This document shows, piece after piece, positions 11,086 through 22,209 of a stretch of 64,000 nt of DNA. Both the position numbers and the translations under genes were made by a program. The number at the start of each line of letters is the position of its first letter. Positions within the stretch are counted from its first letter, which is position 1. Location: assembly GCA_949361645.1 (NCBI GenBank), contig OX442421.1:6650888-6714887 (forward strand), read 5' to 3'. This DNA comes from Spongilla lacustris. Taxonomy: Eukaryota; Porifera; Demospongiae; Spongillida; Spongillidae. The notes under the pieces were generated by a model. It worked only from the letters and a program-made list of their open reading frames with translations, searched no databases and had not been told where the DNA came from.

Positions 11086-12413
11086 CAGGGTTGCCGAAGG
11101 CGAGCCCGGCATGACAGGTCGGCCTGCCAGGCCGGACTGTCCGCTTGGCCTGGCAGGCCGGACTCTCACCTGACAGGCCGGGATCCGCCCACAAAGGGGG
11201 AGTAGATTGTCACACCAATGCATGCACCAGCAATTACATGCATTGTGTTATCAGAGATCATATATAGATGCACAGCTTTGACTGATTTCAGGGTGCTCTG
11301 TCTCAGTTAGGAAGGATTACTGACTCTGCATGTGTGGCATTGGCAGTATTGGAAGTGCAAATAATACATACATGTACATAAATGTAAACTGCATGCCTGA
11401 TCACATATAGAGATAAAGGCCAAAGCATATTTCTGTGTCGAGTGTTCCACATTACAAATACTACCAACCATTTTTATGGAGGTGAATGAGGTGGGGTTGG
11501 GGATGGGGGTGGGGGATGTACTGGACAGCTTCATTGATGTGGGTTATAGATTCCTGTTCCAAGTGATTAACATGTACATGATGCATTAGAGAAGTCATGC
11601 GAGTAATGGAGTTCTTTAGCATGGTCAGTTGTGCACGAGAATGAGAAACTGACTCACGTTGTCATTACCAAAAATGTACATGTACTTACATGAATAAGGT
11701 TGCAAGTGCAACTCATGCATGGAGTTGTGATCAACAGATGACATAAAATATGAGTGGTGCATGACACAGATAATGGGGGAACCTTCATTGTAAAATACTG
11801 TTCAAGTGGGGGCTTTTTAGCTTTTAGCAGCTAGAGTTCTTTTATATGAAAGATATATAGACTCTGCACACCTTGAAATGCGACCAAACAATGGAAGTAG
11901 AGTTAGTGTTTTGTTTTCTACTTAGTGGGAAACAAACGTATATCGACGTAATCTTTAAAACTTCCGCGTACCCGTTTAAACATTTCACTGAGGAAAGAAC
12001 TGGCACTCCAGCAGGAGTTTAAAGTATGGCACGCAGCTCACGCAGCTGCGTTCATGATTACGTCGATACGCTCGTTTAAACACGGGACCTTTTTTTTTTT
12101 TTGGAGGGGGGGGGGGGGGGGGGGCGCCAATACTCTACGGTAATTACGAATTCGTCTGGATTATGTATGCAAAGATCGGGGTTGGAGGAAGCACATCTGA
12201 TAAAAGTGGAGTACCTGAAGTGGATTCGTGCGCAGCACAAATGAGTCTGAACAACATTCAAGGCCATTCATACAATCTACATGTAAGCGATCAAATTATC
12301 AATTAGCTATGAATGTATTATTAATATCGACCTGGCAGGCCGATCTGACAGGCCGGGGCTGTCAGACCGGGCTGGTCACAGGCCGGACCCCGGCCTGACT
12401 TTCGGCAACCCTG
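11086..12413. mobile_element. hAT-like element with CAGGGTTGCC ends (1.33 kb), nested
   Basis: Begins CAGGGTTGCCGAAGG and ends TTCGGCAACCCTG, with flanking catatagg / catatagc (7 of 8 identical). The subterminal parts are GC-rich, made of repeats of the words gacaggccgg and ggcctgcc. No transposase frame is recognisable; the interior is AT-rich with a G run at about 12,103-12,124. It is a non-autonomous relative of the copy at 6140. Confidence 0.85.
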
Positions 12414-12795
12414 CATATAGCTAGGGATGGGAATGGGGGCGTGCCCCTCCGAACTTGCCAGGGTGTCTGGGAAAGCGCAGTAAGCACCATCATCTCCGCT
12501 TCAAAACCCTAGCCACTGGTGTTTTTAGGGTTAGGCACTCAAGAGTGGACTCTGCTTTCTTCACTACAAAATCTCACTCGTATGATTAATGATTCATTGG
12601 CACATACACTGTACACTTTTTGCACGCCGCAAACACTTCAGCAATGGTCAGCTGACGCTTAGCCATGGGATCCGGATGACGGCGGACTCCGCAGATCTAT
12701 AGACCTTATTCGACCGCAATTATGAATAAATTATTGCGTGACTTGCATGTGACATGATTGATTGTTTATTGAGAAAGGCGTCGCCGTTATTTAGT

Positions 12796-14633
12796 ATGGC
12801 TGAACAATCGGATGCGTTTAAGCAGCTTGATGCAGTCGGGAAATCACGCTATAATGAGAAACTTGGTATGCTAGGCATAACAACAGATCCGTACATGACT
12901 CCAAAAGATGCTTGGGACTACAACCCCTCTCGTTGGCCTGACGTGTCGTTTCCCGACATTTGTGTGTATTTCATTCATACTCCATCTCCGTACGTTAAAA
13001 GCATACAAAAGTACAGAGGCATGGGCCTATTTCACTGCGAGATATGTAAGCGAAGTTGGATTGCTAAACACAACGCCACAAACGTGTCTTCTTTCTGCTA
13101 TGGTACACGTTATATATGCATGTTCATTAATTGTTACTTGTGGTATCAGATGCATTCACATTTTAGGTAAAGCATAGCCAGAAGATGACCTCTCCTCCCT
13201 TAAGGCCATGGATAGGTGTTCAGTACGATGGCACTGTTATATGTGCTCATTGCAACTGTATGGCAGGTGCTGGGGAAGCCTGTTCCCATGTGGCAGCTTT
13301 GCTCTATATATGCTGTGATGGCAAAGGCTAACCTTACAAAGGAGACTGCCTGCACTTCTGTGAAATGCAGCTGCCTTCAACCATCACACAATGCACAGGT
13401 TAAGCGCGTGCATGCATAAGTGCAGTGTGTGTGTGTGCATGTGTGCGTGTGTGTTTCAGTGTTTGTGTGTGTGCATGTGTGTAAGTCATTTGCATCCTTC
13501 ATTTAAATGGTGTACAATTTTTATGTAATGAATACAGGCCCCTTATGTTCAAGTTAAAGATGTCAATTTTAGAAGTCCACTGGCATGTGATTCACCATGG
13601 GCAAAAAATTCTGCAAAGATTACATCACCTCCCGCATCGTTGGAAGTGGATAGGTTGTACAGTCAGCTACAAAGTGCAAATCCAAATGCTTGTATATTGT
13701 CTGTTGTTCCTGGCTATTCTGGTGCATTTGTCCCAACAATTCGTTTGTCTACTTTGCCACCATTGATGTCTTCGTACTTCAGTGCAGAAAAAATGGATCT
13801 ACCATTCAGTGACCTCATTAATCATATAGTAACGCAACAAGGTTGATATGTGCACATTGAGTGTTTTCTGTAATTATATATGTTACATTTTTTTAGCATT
13901 GATGCAATGATTAATATTCTTTTGACATCATATAGATGGGGTGTGGACCATGAAAATTGTGCAAGATTGAATGTGTTTCTATGCAACACCAAAACTTTCA
14001 GTTAATGAAAAGTGGGTTGCTAATACACACTAGCTACCCGCATCTTGGAGCGTCACCTGATGGTGTCATTTCATGTAATTGTTGTGGAAATGGAGTACTA
14101 GAAGTCAAATGTCCCTATAATACTAGACAGCTTTCCCTTGAAGAAGCCACAGATAGCATTGATTGTTTAGAAGTTGATGATGGGGGCGCTCTACATTTAA
14201 TCAAAACACATCCATATTACTATCAAGTACAAGCACAAATGCATATATCCCAGGCTGTACATATTCAGATTTCGTTGTGTGGACTCCAAAGGGAATCCAC
14301 ATTGAACGCATTTATCCATCTGGCTGCTTTATAACCTCAATCATTGGCAAGATAACAACATTTTTTCGTCTAGTAATACTGCCTGAATTGATTGGGAAAT
14401 GGTTCACTAAGAGTAAATCAATTACTGCAAGTACCAACAACTGTACTACCTCATCAAATGCAACAGAATGGTGTTATTGTAAAGTAGATCACGAAGACAA
14501 TTTAATTGGATGCGACAATGTACAGTGCCCTATTCAATGGTTCCACTTATCCTGTTTAGAAAAAGAAAAAATCCCTAAAGGAAAATGGTATTGCCCAGAC
14601 TGTCGATTTCAATATAAGTTTCTATATAATTGA
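12796..14633 (+). pseudogene. SWIM zinc finger - YqaJ nuclease - PHD finger protein of the ISL2EU-like element
   Basis: Exons can be followed through frameshifts. MAEQSDAFKQLDAVGKSRYN leads to LKAYKSTEAWAYFTARYVSE (one frame change near 13,000). An intron (13,100 to 13,167, gtacac...ttttag) is followed by ICAHCNCMAGAGEACSHVAA, a SWIM finger (CxC...CxH). After a one-base slip comes ETACTSVKCSCLQPS, then an intron of about 140 bases, then VNFRSPLACDSPWAK and a 'SVVPGYSGAFVPT' segment. A further exon at about 13,935 starts RWGVDHENCARLN. The YqaJ core is HLGASPDGVISC and VLEVKCPYNT (D...ExK active-site pattern), with YYYQVQAQM. The end (14,448-14,610) is a PHD finger: WCYCKVDHEDNLIGCDNVQC...WFHLSCL...WYCPDC. 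Several frameshifts mean it is not functional as read. Its known relatives process DNA ends. Confidence 0.8.
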
Positions 14634-14681
14634 TCTATTTCAATATAAGTGATCTATTTCATTTTGCATATTGCAATCTTT

Positions 14682-15101
14682 TTAATCAAATGAAACAACA
14701 GATTGGCACATGTTACACAATGCAGCACTCACTGTAAATATACAATCAATAGTACAGGTACCAGTTCTATTTTGAAGCAAAGTAATTGGAATGACACCTT
14801 GTAAGATTGTGTACTTTTTCTTTAACTGACCTATCACTCGTTCTACATGAATTCTTACATGTGAAATTTCACGAGCCCGATCAACTTCAAGGCGTGTTAA
14901 CTGCTTTCTTCCCTTTGTAAAAGGAGGAACGCTTACTCTGGCACAGTACAAACCTACACTTTCTTCTATAGTATATATATAGCTGCAATCCACATAGTGT
15001 TCAATAGGACATTCATGTTGCAATGCGTCATTGTAATCAAAGTGTAAATCCGTGGCATGAAGATAACATTCATCACATGTACAGCTTTCAAAGTCAGTCA
15101 C
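14682..15101 (-). pseudogene. DDE transposase C-terminal fragment (DDE_Tnp_4 type)
   Basis: 139 codons ending at 14,682. The phrase VSVPPFTKGRKQLTRLEVDR followed by AREISHVRIHVERVIGQLKK is the conserved block after the second aspartate of Harbinger/IS4-5-like transposases: an 'IPPF..G..QL' motif, then the E-containing 'R..VE..IG.LK' helix holding the last catalytic residue. The N-terminal half with the first two acidic residues is not readable upstream (to about 15,500), so this is a remnant. It is convergent with the YqaJ-PHD gene, with a 48-base gap. Confidence 0.75.
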
Positions 15102-15164
15102 TGACGTATTGCAGATAACACTTCCTTCAGTAGGTAATTCTGTGTGGCAACTAATGATAACCAG

Positions 15165-15420
15165 CTAACTTATAAGGTCTGCACATGCAAATGAAGGTAA
15201 CCCAGTAGATGTGAATGAAGGTGACATGGTACATGTCAGTGAAGGCGATACAGTAGATGTGAGTGAAGGTAACCTAGTACATGTGAATGAAGGTGATCCA
15301 GTAGATGTGAGTGAAGGTGGCCCAGTAGATGTGTATGAAGGTGACACAGTAGATGTGAATGAATGTGATATAACTGGTGACAGCAATGTCAGTGAACATG
15401 TTGATGTCTCCACAATGACT
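15165..15420. repeat. 24-bp minisatellite (gtagatgtgagtgaaggt units)
   Basis: About eight imperfect copies of a 24-base unit (gtagatgtgagtgaaggtgaccca and variants) run from about 15,190 to 15,370; the 24-base period keeps open frames on both strands that are not evidence of a gene. A short inverted relative (ctggatcaccttcagtgaca and neighbours) lies at about 15,675-15,740. The sequence just beyond reads STMTDEL and, in another frame, QTDLAIE, phrases also seen in transposase N-termini of this class. Confidence 0.7.
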
Positions 15421-15439
15421 GATGAATTAAATCACTGTG

Positions 15440-16391
15440 CATTGCTTTTGCTTCAGTTGCTACCCAAACGGATTTAGCCATTGAAGGAAGAAGGATGTTA
15501 CAAGGTGTGCTACTTTTGATGAAAGTGCATACAAGGCATCACATTCCACTTAATTACAACATTGTAGTATCAGTTGCCACACTAGCCATTGAAGAAAGTG
15601 AAGTTTGAAGGTAAGCCACTTCTCTTATAGGGTGATAGAACATGCAGATTCATGCAGTGCATGCCCTCAGTGAATACATATACTGGATCACCTTCAGTGA
15701 CATGTACCATGTCACCTTCACATTTGCATCTACTGGATCCAGGGAATAACTTTTGCACCGATGCATATTCTTTCGTTGGTCATATAAACGGCGCCTGTTC
15801 TTTTTTACTTTTGGCATACTCGGAACTGATCTGCAATTAATTAACAAATTAACATGAACATCCAACACTTTGCGAATTCATGACATACGAAGACGGGTAT
15901 ACGAAGGGTTCAAAACATAATCTCCCAGTGCAGAAACCGTCGCAGAATACACCGAGCGAATTTAAAAAACATACATGTCTAAAGGAATGAAGCTAGCCTT
16001 ACATAAACCATACTATATTAAATTAAGTGTTTGAACGATAAGTCACTAAGTTCTTACAGGCCATTCAGCAAAAACACATCCCCCAGTGCGTAATGGTGCG
16101 CTACGTACAAATTCAGTAACACAGTACCTCTAATGTGTACGCGAAGCAACGTAGCCTTACACAAAGCCTTTGTGCGCCATTTATAATAATTTTTCCAGCG
16201 TAACAGAGTTCAAAAGTCAAACAACATCGACTACTGTAATGGTTACAACCATTTTTATGACATAAAGTCATAGCAAAAAAATACAGCTTTACTTACAACA
16301 AAAACTGTCGCACAAACAAATTTCTCTCGTCGATGTCACGTGACTTAATTGGTCAATATTGCTACAAGCGCGTGACATTTATATATTCATA
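15440..16391. other. Non-coding right part of the ISL2EU-like element
   Basis: No readable gene. Apart from the inverted minisatellite scrap at 15.68-15.74 kb I see only AT-rich DNA running to the terminal repeat. Confidence 0.4.
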
Positions 16392-16734
16392 TTGCGGTCG
16401 AATAAGGTCTATACTACTTTCCTGACGGCAATTGAAATTGAAATTCGCAATGAACGAATGTACGAACTGAACGCTGAACGAATGTACGAACTGAACGCTC
16501 AAAAGCACAATAGAAAAAGTGCCACGTGTCAGGGGTGATACTTAGCATGTACGACAGGTCTAGCGCCTGCAAGAGCTAAGACAGTGCGGCGCTGATGACA
16601 TGTAATTAAATTCATTACAATGGACAGGAGGCGTATCCTTATTAGTTAGGGGGGGGCATAGGCCGGGTTTGCCCCCCCCCCCCCCCCCCCCCCCCCTGTA
16701 TCCGCCACTGTTCCAAAGGATAGATCAGAGTATA

Positions 16735-17470
16735 AGTAATGATAATATTATAAAATAATCGTGTTATTAAAATGCTTCTTGTTTGAATCGCTATTTCTTC
16801 CGAACGCTAAACGCTATTGACTTCCTATTTTCAGCAGTTCATACAACACCATTTATCTAAGGTAAGGTACATTTTGGAGTCTTGCACTTGCTCCATGCCA
16901 GTATTGCAACGCGGTTCAATAATCAACCAGGTTCAAACCCGCCATAACTTTCGATAGAAATGTTCAAATCGCTTCAAATTCGGTTTGTGGGTAGGTCCGG
17001 CAGCTATCGATTTGTTTTGTTCGTTAATTTTTATGTCATCCGTTCGCGCTCGATTCGCGCCAATGATTTGGGTAAATTGCGTCCCACTCGATGTATGGGG
17101 AGGCGGGGATTATAACATTGGCGCGAATCAAGCGGGAAAACGTGCACGTAGTTTATTCAACTGTATCTCCTTAGTAGATGGTATAAAAATTGATGAACAG
17201 GACAAATCGATAGGTATAGGACCTCTCTACCTCCAAAACAAATTTGAAGCGATTTGATTACTCCTACCTAAAGTTATGGCGGGTTTGAACCAGGTCGTTG
17301 CAATATTGGCAAGGAGGAAATGCAAGATTCCAAACTGTATTTTACCATAGAGAAATGGTGTAGTATGTAGTGTTGAAAATAAGTCCATAGCTTTAACCGT
17401 TCGGGAGATATAGCGATTCAAACAAGAAACATTTTTATAGCACAATTATTTTATAATGCTATAAAACAAA
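16735..17470. mobile_element. Degenerate hairpin element, relative of 7708-8527 (unit 1 copy)
   Basis: Left arm aaaatgcttcttgtttgaat...cttccgaacgc and right arm ttcgggagatatagcgattc, then aaacaagaaacatttttata, are inverted relatives. The internal words cgcttcaaattcggtttg and aaatcgataggtatagg match the 820-bp hairpin element. Terminal tgggacag sequences are lost. The same copy is at 47,665-48,405, so it predates the duplication. Confidence 0.75.
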
Positions 17471-17559
17471 AGTCCCATGCCCGGGCCCGCGCCCGGCCCA
17501 TAGATATTGTTAATAATTTAATATGTTCTTAATTACTTGGGCGTGGTTTAAATTTGAAG

Positions 17560-17840
17560 TTCTGCTATGATGCAAGGCGTCGAACTCTCACAGATCTGCC
17601 GTCAATGCCAGAGTCAGTGTTCCGGTTGGATGCCACACCTGTGGCGGTAGGCCAGAATTAAGGATTCGTACCCTCCTATTCCACCCTCATTCTGTCTCTC
17701 GTCCCAGTAAAAAATGCGTGTCCTGCGATTGCTCCATGAGCTTGCACATCGGATGTGGAGGTGTAGCCGCCACCCATGGCCAGTTTGTTTGGCGGTGCCG
17801 CACTGCTATAACAACCTCCTTTTTTAATTGACCCCTTGAT
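17560..17840 (+). pseudogene. Possible PHD/zinc-finger-like protein fragment
   Basis: One frame reads KKCVSCDCSMSLHIGCGGVA then FVWRCRTA, with spaced Cys/His residues resembling the second half of a PHD-type finger (CxxC...LHxxC...WxC). A neighbouring frame just upstream reads YDARRRTLTDLPSMPESVFR. Stops and a frame change separate them. The identical segment is at about 48,500-48,770. I cannot assign a parent gene; it may be a transposon-carried fragment. Confidence 0.35.
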
Positions 17841-18740
17841 AATTTATTTTGCATTGAAATAAATCATGTAATTATTCAGTAATTAGGATAGAATACATGT
17901 AATGTATATTCTGCCTTGGGAAATGTCAAACAAGTGGTCAACATTGCAGAAACCAGAACTACTAAGACCGGGCTATATTATAATATTATTGAGAATTGCA
18001 TTCACAACACTCATATAGGATTTGACCCTGATTATGAAGTCATTAATAAACGGGATCCACTTCAAAGTCACAAACATTGTGTAGCATATATAGCAAGATA
18101 AACTTGACACTGATCAGAGCCGATGCAAGGACCTTGCTAAGCAGGGTCACCCTAGGTTAATTGTAAATAATAATGCTTACTGTAGTGTGTTTTAATGGAA
18201 TACACAATTATAATACTCAGTATTGAAATACGCACACTCTTTAACAGATGCTTAGACTAAAGCACTATTAACTCTGCTTCCTTCAGTGCAGTACGCCCAC
18301 TCCCAAACCTATTATATATGCTCCTCCTGCAAAAAGTATTATATGCATGCATTTTTTTGTTTGGGGCAATGGTCATTACTTTAATTATACAGGCAGAATT
18401 TTTTTTTCACAGAACACTGAAATTTACAGTACTACTCAAGATAAACAAGGTTTCTTTTGATACCAAAACTGTAGTTGTATTTTGATGGGTTCAAACCTTC
18501 AATGAGCCCAAGTTGAGTAAAAGGTGAACTTGTTCATAATCTCCCAAACGACTTTTGCATTCTCATTGATGTTGACATCAATTCCGTGAATCATCATATT
18601 CGCGCTAGTCTCCACTGCTTTTTGTGGCACGGGTTGTGGTTCAGCTATGAAATCTCATGGTCATTGTTTTCGTACATGCGAACGTGATTGCGTCAATGCG
18701 ATCACGCGTTGATTCATTTTCACAAGTACGAAAAAGAGTG
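17841..18740. other. Intergenic, nothing recognised
   Basis: AT-rich DNA shared with unit 2 (48,773-49,620) with a few unit-specific indels. No gene or element ends found. Confidence 0.4.
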
Positions 18741-18744
18741 GAAA

Positions 18745-18981
18745 GGGGCAAGGGGGGGGGGGGGGGGGGGGGGGGTAACTGTCATCCCCCACTGTTAAAG
18801 GTGGGGGTTTAATTTCACTAATTCTAGTGTAGTTGTGTAACGTGCATGCAAAAAGCGTTGGCTTCTGGGGCACAGCCCCAGACCCCCGTGGGGGAGCTTA
18901 CAGCACTCCCCTAGCTGGCTTGACGGGAGGGGTACCCCTCTTCCGCACCCTCCGTCCCTCCCCACGATGACCATCAAAGTT

Positions 18982-19019
<38 letters not shown>

Positions 19020-19095
19020 ACTTTTAAACTCCTTCCTACGCCGCTGCCTTAGACGCCCCCCCCCCCCCCCCCCCCCCCCGATCCGCCCTTGAGTG
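18745..19095. repeat. Homopolymer G and C tracts with GGCGGAT-type element end
   Basis: A G run of about 24 (18,750) and two C runs of over 20 (about 18,986 and 19,057) surround dispersed-repeat sequence (cacagccccagacccccgtg, then ggggagcttacagcactccc). The last C run abuts gatccgcccttg, the mirror of a CAAGGGCGGATC terminus. Tract lengths differ in unit 2 (49,627-49,965). These are probably overlapping ends of hAT-like elements; I cannot resolve individual copies. Confidence 0.5.
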
Positions 19096-19212
19096 TTGTA
19101 TGTAGCTATTCATTTTACAATTATAAGAAGCTCAGATACACGTAGTCGAATCAGTTTATGTATGCTTATAATAATGACAGGTCAGTATTGGGTCTGGGGA
19201 CGGACTAGTAAA

Positions 19213-19256
19213 ATGGCCTCTTACAACTTCTCAAGCAGAACAACAGATGAGGAAAA
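19213..19256 (+). CDS. TRAF-like gene B, exon 1
   Basis: Encodes MASYNFSSRTTDEE plus two bases of a lysine codon, ending at donor gtcagt. Joined to exon 2 at 23,373 the frame reads ...TDEEK-AGGYEYDFIDAPHP without a stop. The same arrangement occurs at the B' locus (50,094) and, with a slightly different exon (MAYYNFSSRTANPTEE, donor gtgggt), at locus C (26,422). Conservation of start, length class and splice phase across three loci supports it as the true first coding exon. The intron, about 4.1 kb, holds two transposon insertions. Confidence 0.7.
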
Positions 19257-20100
19257 GTCAGTGGGTTGCTAGAGGTGATTGTAGCCGATTATAAACTAAG
19301 ATGTACAAGAATATTGGGTGCAATGAATGTGCTGCCTTGAAATTATCAAGTTTGCGTGTTCAACCTAGGTATATATCGATTCTGATTCTTTCTCCGTTCA
19401 TTTAACTGTAACCCCAATGCTGCGACGTAATAAATCGATGCAGACATTGAACGGGGAATTTTTTTTGGTGAGAGCCTAGCCACGTGGTTCCATATATAGC
19501 CATATGTGACCATATCATGAATGTCATTTTTTTAAACGTTACCCGCGTAACGAGACTCCTTTTCGTTGCTATCGAACCGGATGGGAACGACGATTATGTT
19601 TTGTTCAAGTCGCCAGGCCGTCTGCTTTAAAGCAACAATAAAGCTCGTACTGTTCCCGTTCCCAGACCAATTTTTGTCTATAACTGGGGATAGGAACGGT
19701 TTTAAAGAGCGCAAATTATACCAGTGGCTTTAGAATTGAAGAACATCTTTTTTGAAGATTCACTATATCGATTGAAGTACCTATCACACATAACCGTATC
19801 AGTGTAAAAATCATTGTTAGAACGTATGAAGACTGTAGTTATTGTGCATACTGCCGTGCAGAACAATGCAGGATGCTAATAGTAGTGAAGTGGTCTGCTT
19901 TTAACAGCATGCAAATGTTGAACTGAACCAAGCTGTGAGCAAGGCAGTGCATAAAGCGTGGCACACACGGTTTGATCTCAGTAGAACAGCTGCAGAACTG
20001 TAAACAATATGTTGCTAGGCATTACCAGTGACATTACAACAGCTAGATTTTGTCATACAAACCTATCACCTATGTACTATAATGTATGAATGAAACTCTA
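19257..20100. other. TRAF B intron, first part
   Basis: Intronic DNA shared with locus C (26,472 onward, for example tataactggggataggaacg) and B'. No independent gene visible. Confidence 0.5.
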
Positions 20101-20342
20101 GATATATAAAAATTCTCCGGCTCTGAGAAGGTTAGTGGTATATAGGATTTGAAGGCAATGGTGCAGGTGTAAAAAGGAGAGGAACAAGGGAATGCTATAT
20201 TTAACAACATAAATGTACTGCCATTCTCACTAAGTGTTATATTGTATCTTGAATCCCTTGCTCCCTTCCTTTTTACACCACCATTGCCTTCAATTCCAAT
20301 ATACCATTAACTTTCTCAGAGAGAAAGTTTTTTATATATCTT
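20101..20342. mobile_element. Short hairpin MITE in the TRAF B intron
   Basis: Left arm gatatataaaaattctc then gagaaggttagtggtatata; right arm tataccattaactttctc then agagaaagttttttatatat. The subterminal ggcaatggtg...gtgtaaaaaggagaggaac is also mirrored on the right. The same family is at 50,972 and, more symmetrical, at 62,328. Confidence 0.75.
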
Positions 20343-21145
20343 TTTTTATTTATTTCTAGCATGTGAAACGCTGAGCTACATTTAGAGATTTCCCCCATTT
20401 AGTGGCTGATGATTCTACGCGTACAACAATAGAATATTTATGCCGTTGTAAAATGCACAGTCATGGGTACCGTCATAGGATAGACTTCATACACAATAAC
20501 AGGACCAACGTGTCCAAATACTTCTTGTATGCTGACAGCATGTCCAATTGTCGCCTTTTGTAGACAAAGACTCACGTAATCCAAATAAGAGAAACAGTGC
20601 TGAATTGTTTTTTGTACATATACGATACAATCGAAAACAGCATTAGGGTGGGCACATGGTACGTTAGTTGCACCAAAAATTGTGCACTTGCAGGAAGCAT
20701 GTTCTACCAACAATGCCGTTTTGGCCTGTCAGTTTCCGCATACCATAGCCTTATCAAACTTCAATTAGCATATATTTCTACCACCAGTACCATCAAATCT
20801 AATCTTTACTTCAAACCACGCATTACGGATTGCATGTGACATTAGTCAGAAAGTGGCCACAGAGGACACGCAATCTTTTGTATACCTCATCTAAAATGTG
20901 TCACATTCATGATTGTTAGGTGATGTTTGGATTAGGGTGTGTAACCGATTTCCAGGTTTTGTAGGTTAATCGATTATTCGCGATTACCTATTCGGTCGAC
21001 TATGCATTTAATAGAATAGCAGGTTACTGATTTCAGAATTTCCTTTAGTCGAAATAACCGATTCTGTTTTTCTTAGTCGCGATTAGTCGATATTCGTTTC
21101 CTTCATATGCAGAAATCGGTGAGAAATTGATTACCCCTTTTTATA

Positions 21146-22209
21146 GAGTGGAACTTCGTATAAGGAATTCTGGTGTGGTTTGAAAAATATCTCGGCCATT
21201 TTAAGCGGTGCAATGATGGCAAACACATTTTTAAGTAGCGGGAGACCCAAACTAAATCACTAGGGTGTTTTTGGTCCGTATAAACCTTCAGTTGTTTTAA
21301 TTCCGCATGACCCAACTTTACTTGACCACGCTCACTCGTTCACTGCACATTCTAGGATATAGTAATGGGTCTCGCTGTGTGGTTCGATCAAACTTCAGTG
21401 ATTCCTATACCTATACATACTTTAAATAGCAATGCACCACTTACCGTTTGTTCAAAATAATTCAAAAACGACAATAGCCTAGACAGCTGCCATCTTTTTC
21501 ACACAAATTGGGTTTATTATACAGTTATTAAAAATCAACTCCTTTTATAATTCGTTAAATATACATTCGCGCTGCGTTTTGGCTCAACCCTACTCTATGG
21601 CAAGCCTTGGTGGAAAGAAACCTAAACCAGTGCACGAGAGAGAGTGGGAAAAGCTCTTATCAGGACAGATTCCTTGCACATCCATTAAAAGTGGGGATGA
21701 GACGATCCGTTTCCATAGTGACAGGGGAAAGTGGTACTTCCATCTGACCTACAACCCAGTAGGACATTCGAAAAGCAAAAGAGTGACAGTAGAGGACCCG
21801 GATGAGAGCTACGTTCTAGGTACTAGGCAAAGGTTATTGGCAAGCCCATTGTTCAAACAACAGGGATCTGCACAAGATCTGCCATCAGCAGCCCTTCCCC
21901 CCCTCCCCCCCAAACTACACAACCAGATCATACTCCAACAACATCAGTGACATCAATACTATGACGGGCTGTAAAAGTAAAACTCACCTACTGAGCCTCT
22001 GATATAATGTTGTGTTGTAATTTCAATTATTAAAAAAATTTGAAAAAATGCAAAATAAAAAATCAAATAATTATTTTTTTTCAAATAAAGTCTCTTATTA
22101 TCCCCTTTATGTCACTACAAAGCTATTCATGTAAATAATAATATATAAAAAGCATAGGTTGCATAGAAACACGGTGCCATTACTGGGTCATTTATACGTG
22201 GTTCCACTC
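21146..22209. mobile_element. TA-flanked 1,064-bp element with GAGTGGAAC inverted ends
   Basis: Ends are GAGTGGAACttcgtataa and ttatacgtgGTTCCACTC, flanked by TA. Unit 2 has the empty site (ctttttatatgcatccc at 52,001-52,017) with one TA, so this is a recent, unit 1-specific insertion. TA duplication fits the Tc1/mariner group, but no DDE transposase is visible; the only notable coding frame is described separately. A/T-rich runs lie at 22,020-22,100. Confidence 0.85.
21597..21950 (+). CDS. Hypothetical 117-residue protein carried by the TA-flanked element
   Basis: The frame runs from an ATG (MASLGGKKPKPVHEREWEKL) through TSIKSGDETIRFHSDRGKWY, FHLTYNPVGHSKSKRVTVED and a proline-rich tail (ALPPLPPKL). 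Composition is protein-like: charged N-terminus, aromatic beta-like centre (KWYFHLTYNP), basic KSKR patch. I do not recognise a family. Lying inside a short transposon without a transposase, it may be a captured exon or the end of a truncated element protein. No intron signals were tested. Confidence 0.4.
   Translation: MASLGGKKPKPVHEREWEKLLSGQIPCTSIKSGDETIRFHSDRGKWYFHLTYNPVGHSKSKRVTVEDPDESYVLGTRQRLLASPLFKQQGSAQDLPSAALPPLPPKLHNQIILQQHQ

Larger units (their letters stand above)
12700..16411. mobile_element. ISL2EU-like DNA transposon (decayed), nested
   Basis: Terminal inverted repeats TAGACCTTATTCGACCGCAA and its complement lie at 12,700 and 16,392-16,411, inside a 2-bp duplication (TA or AT; the palindromic edge makes this ambiguous). 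The interior carries two opposed genes: a plus-strand SWIM-YqaJ-PHD protein and a minus-strand DDE transposase. ISL2EU (also called IS4EU) elements are known to pair a transposase with a YqaJ nuclease, so the assignment rests on gene content plus the 2-bp duplication. About 1 kb to the right of the transposase (15.5-16.4 kb) has no coding sequence I can read. Confidence 0.75.
11026..16710. mobile_element. 5.7-kb nested insertion; outer hAT-like element with CAG(G/T)GGCGGATACAGG ends
   Basis: The left end is CAGGGGCGGATACAGG and the right end is CCTGTATCCGCCACTG, flanked on both sides by the perfect 8-bp duplication ttccaaag (11,018-11,025 and 16,711-16,718). Unit 2 carries the empty site with a single ttccaaag (47,641-47,648). 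The 8-bp duplication and CAGTGGCGG-type ends indicate a hAT-like element. Removing the two elements nested inside (11,086-12,413 and 12,700-16,411) leaves only about 0.65 kb with long G and C runs at its edges, so the original outer element was a small non-autonomous one. Confidence 0.9.

Noticed and set aside
15165..15477. Gene encoding an 8-residue repeat protein (VSEGDTVDV)
   Set aside because: The 24-bp minisatellite has a period divisible by three, which keeps any frame open; it lies in a decayed transposon.
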